Assembly: GCA_015486895.1 (NCBI GenBank)
Contig: WFQT01000422.1
Span: 1-6,531, forward strand
Direction: 5' to 3'
Source: Anaerolineae bacterium
GTDB lineage: Bacteria; Chloroflexota; Anaerolineae; JAADDB01
Length of the DNA: 6,531 bases
A program made the position numbers and the translations under genes. The notes under the pieces are model-generated. The model did not search any database. It had not been told where the DNA came from and saw nothing but the letters and a program-made list of their open reading frames with translations. Shown here one piece after another: positions 6,014 to 6,531 of this stretch (its first letter is position 1; each line of letters begins with the position of its first letter).

Positions 6014-6531
6014 TCACTCCAATTCACTCACAGCCCATAAAATCGCGGCAACGATGAAAACGATGAACAAATAGAACAAATAGGATGGATCCAAGCCCAG
6101 CGTATACTGCGTCTTCGACAGCCCCTCCATCAACACCCGCCCGGCTCGTGAACCAGCAGCCGAATGTGCACCCCCACCGATCACAGCCGGTTCCGGCAAA
6201 GCATGCGGCAATGCCGGTAACAACCAGTAGCCCAACAGATAACCGTTTAGCGCCCCCACAAAAACACCCAAAGCGGGCCAGCGCCGTCTGAACACACTGC
6301 TAATCAAGTAAATCAGCACCACCATGACTAGAAAGGAGATGAAAAGCATTATTTTTTCGTCCACCGTGCCTGACTTGACCAACGGCGGTGTCTTCTGGAT
6401 AGTGGTAATGACTACTTCTGCCCCTTTGGCCTTAACCTGAGGCAAAACGAGAAATACCCGCACCAATATTCGCAATAATGCCAGGACAGAAAGCAACAAG
6501 GTGCCCTGATTGTAACGCAAAAAGATCAGGC
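6014..6531 (-). CDS. Multi-pass membrane protein, probably CvpA-like, 5' end cut by window edge
   Basis: The frame is open from the right edge to the TGA at 6014-6016, giving 171 visible residues from base 6529. A TTG at 6518-6520 could be read as a start, but the frame continues without a stop to the edge and the visible start falls at the end of a helix, so the true start is probably outside. Hydrophobic segments lie at about 10-29, 59-78, 88-105 and 149-167 of the visible part, with a Gly/Ala/Ser-rich linker near 117-130. LRYNQGTLLLSVLALL (4-19) lines up with VRGFQQELGTTIVILL of the next gene, and LGVFVGALNGYLLG (87-100) with LGVNVTIGAANGLL, so the two look like distant paralogues. If so, about 18-20 N-terminal residues are missing. 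It is 264 bases upstream of the next gene, so co-transcription is less sure. Function is unknown; an envelope role is inferred from context only. Confidence 0.65.
   Translation of the reverse strand, partial: LIFLRYNQGTLLLSVLALLRILVRVFLVLPQVKAKGAEVVITTIQKTPPLVKSGTVDEKIMLFISFLVMVVLIYLISSVFRRRWPALGVFVGALNGYLLGYWLLPALPHALPEPAVIGGGAHSAAGSRAGRVLMEGLSKTQYTLGLDPSYLFYLFIVFIVAAILWAVSELE

Noticed and set aside
1..6531. CRISPR array, tRNA, rRNA, toxin-antitoxin or defence system
   Set aside because: No regular direct-repeat array with spacers, no recognisable tRNA or rRNA gene, and every long frame is accounted for by cell wall, division or membrane genes.

Overview
The window is a chromosomal piece of a division and cell wall (dcw) cluster. 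Every convincing gene lies on the minus strand, so transcription runs from the right edge (6531) to the left edge (1). In that order it holds a membrane protein gene cut by the right edge, a second CvpA-like membrane protein gene, murC, murB, ddl, ftsQ and the first 294 codons of ftsA, cut by the left edge. Together these make a free-living, peptidoglycan-synthesising bacterium likely. The murC-murB-ddl-ftsQ-ftsA order, the arginine-packed FtsQ N-terminus and the style of the Ddl and MurB sequences fit Chloroflexota (an Anaerolineae-like lineage) or a deep-branching Gram-positive. This placement is by recollection of family style only, at roughly 50-60% confidence.

Region by region. 6014-6531: 3' part of a multi-pass membrane protein gene. 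5750-6013: a 264-base gap with no gene. It holds a 14-bp inverted repeat (12/14 matching) flanked by short direct repeats, which looks like a small non-autonomous mobile element. Inside it is a palindromic array of TCTGTG-type hexamers, and outside it a short hairpin with a UACG loop. No convincing promoter was found in the gap. 5177-5749: a CvpA-like protein with five predicted membrane segments. 1737-5180: murC, murB and ddl, three peptidoglycan-precursor enzymes. 916-1734: ftsQ. 1-882: ftsA.

The junctions are tight: 5177-5749/murC overlap by 4 bases (ATGA), murC/murB overlap by 17 bases, murB/ddl are 17 bases apart (or overlap by 4 if a TTG start is used), ddl/ftsQ are 2 bases apart and ftsQ/ftsA 33. 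This points to one translationally coupled operon from 5749 leftward. MurB makes UDP-MurNAc and MurC adds its first amino acid. Ddl supplies the D-Ala-D-Ala dipeptide. FtsQ and FtsA are septum-assembly proteins, membrane-spanning and cytoplasmic respectively, so precursor supply and divisome assembly are co-expressed.

The coding part is ordinary and intact: the catalytic motifs checked are present and no frameshift is seen. The less ordinary parts are the pair of apparently related membrane genes where murG/ftsW might be expected, and the repeat structure between them. I see no sign of a novel defence, mobile or biosynthetic system here.
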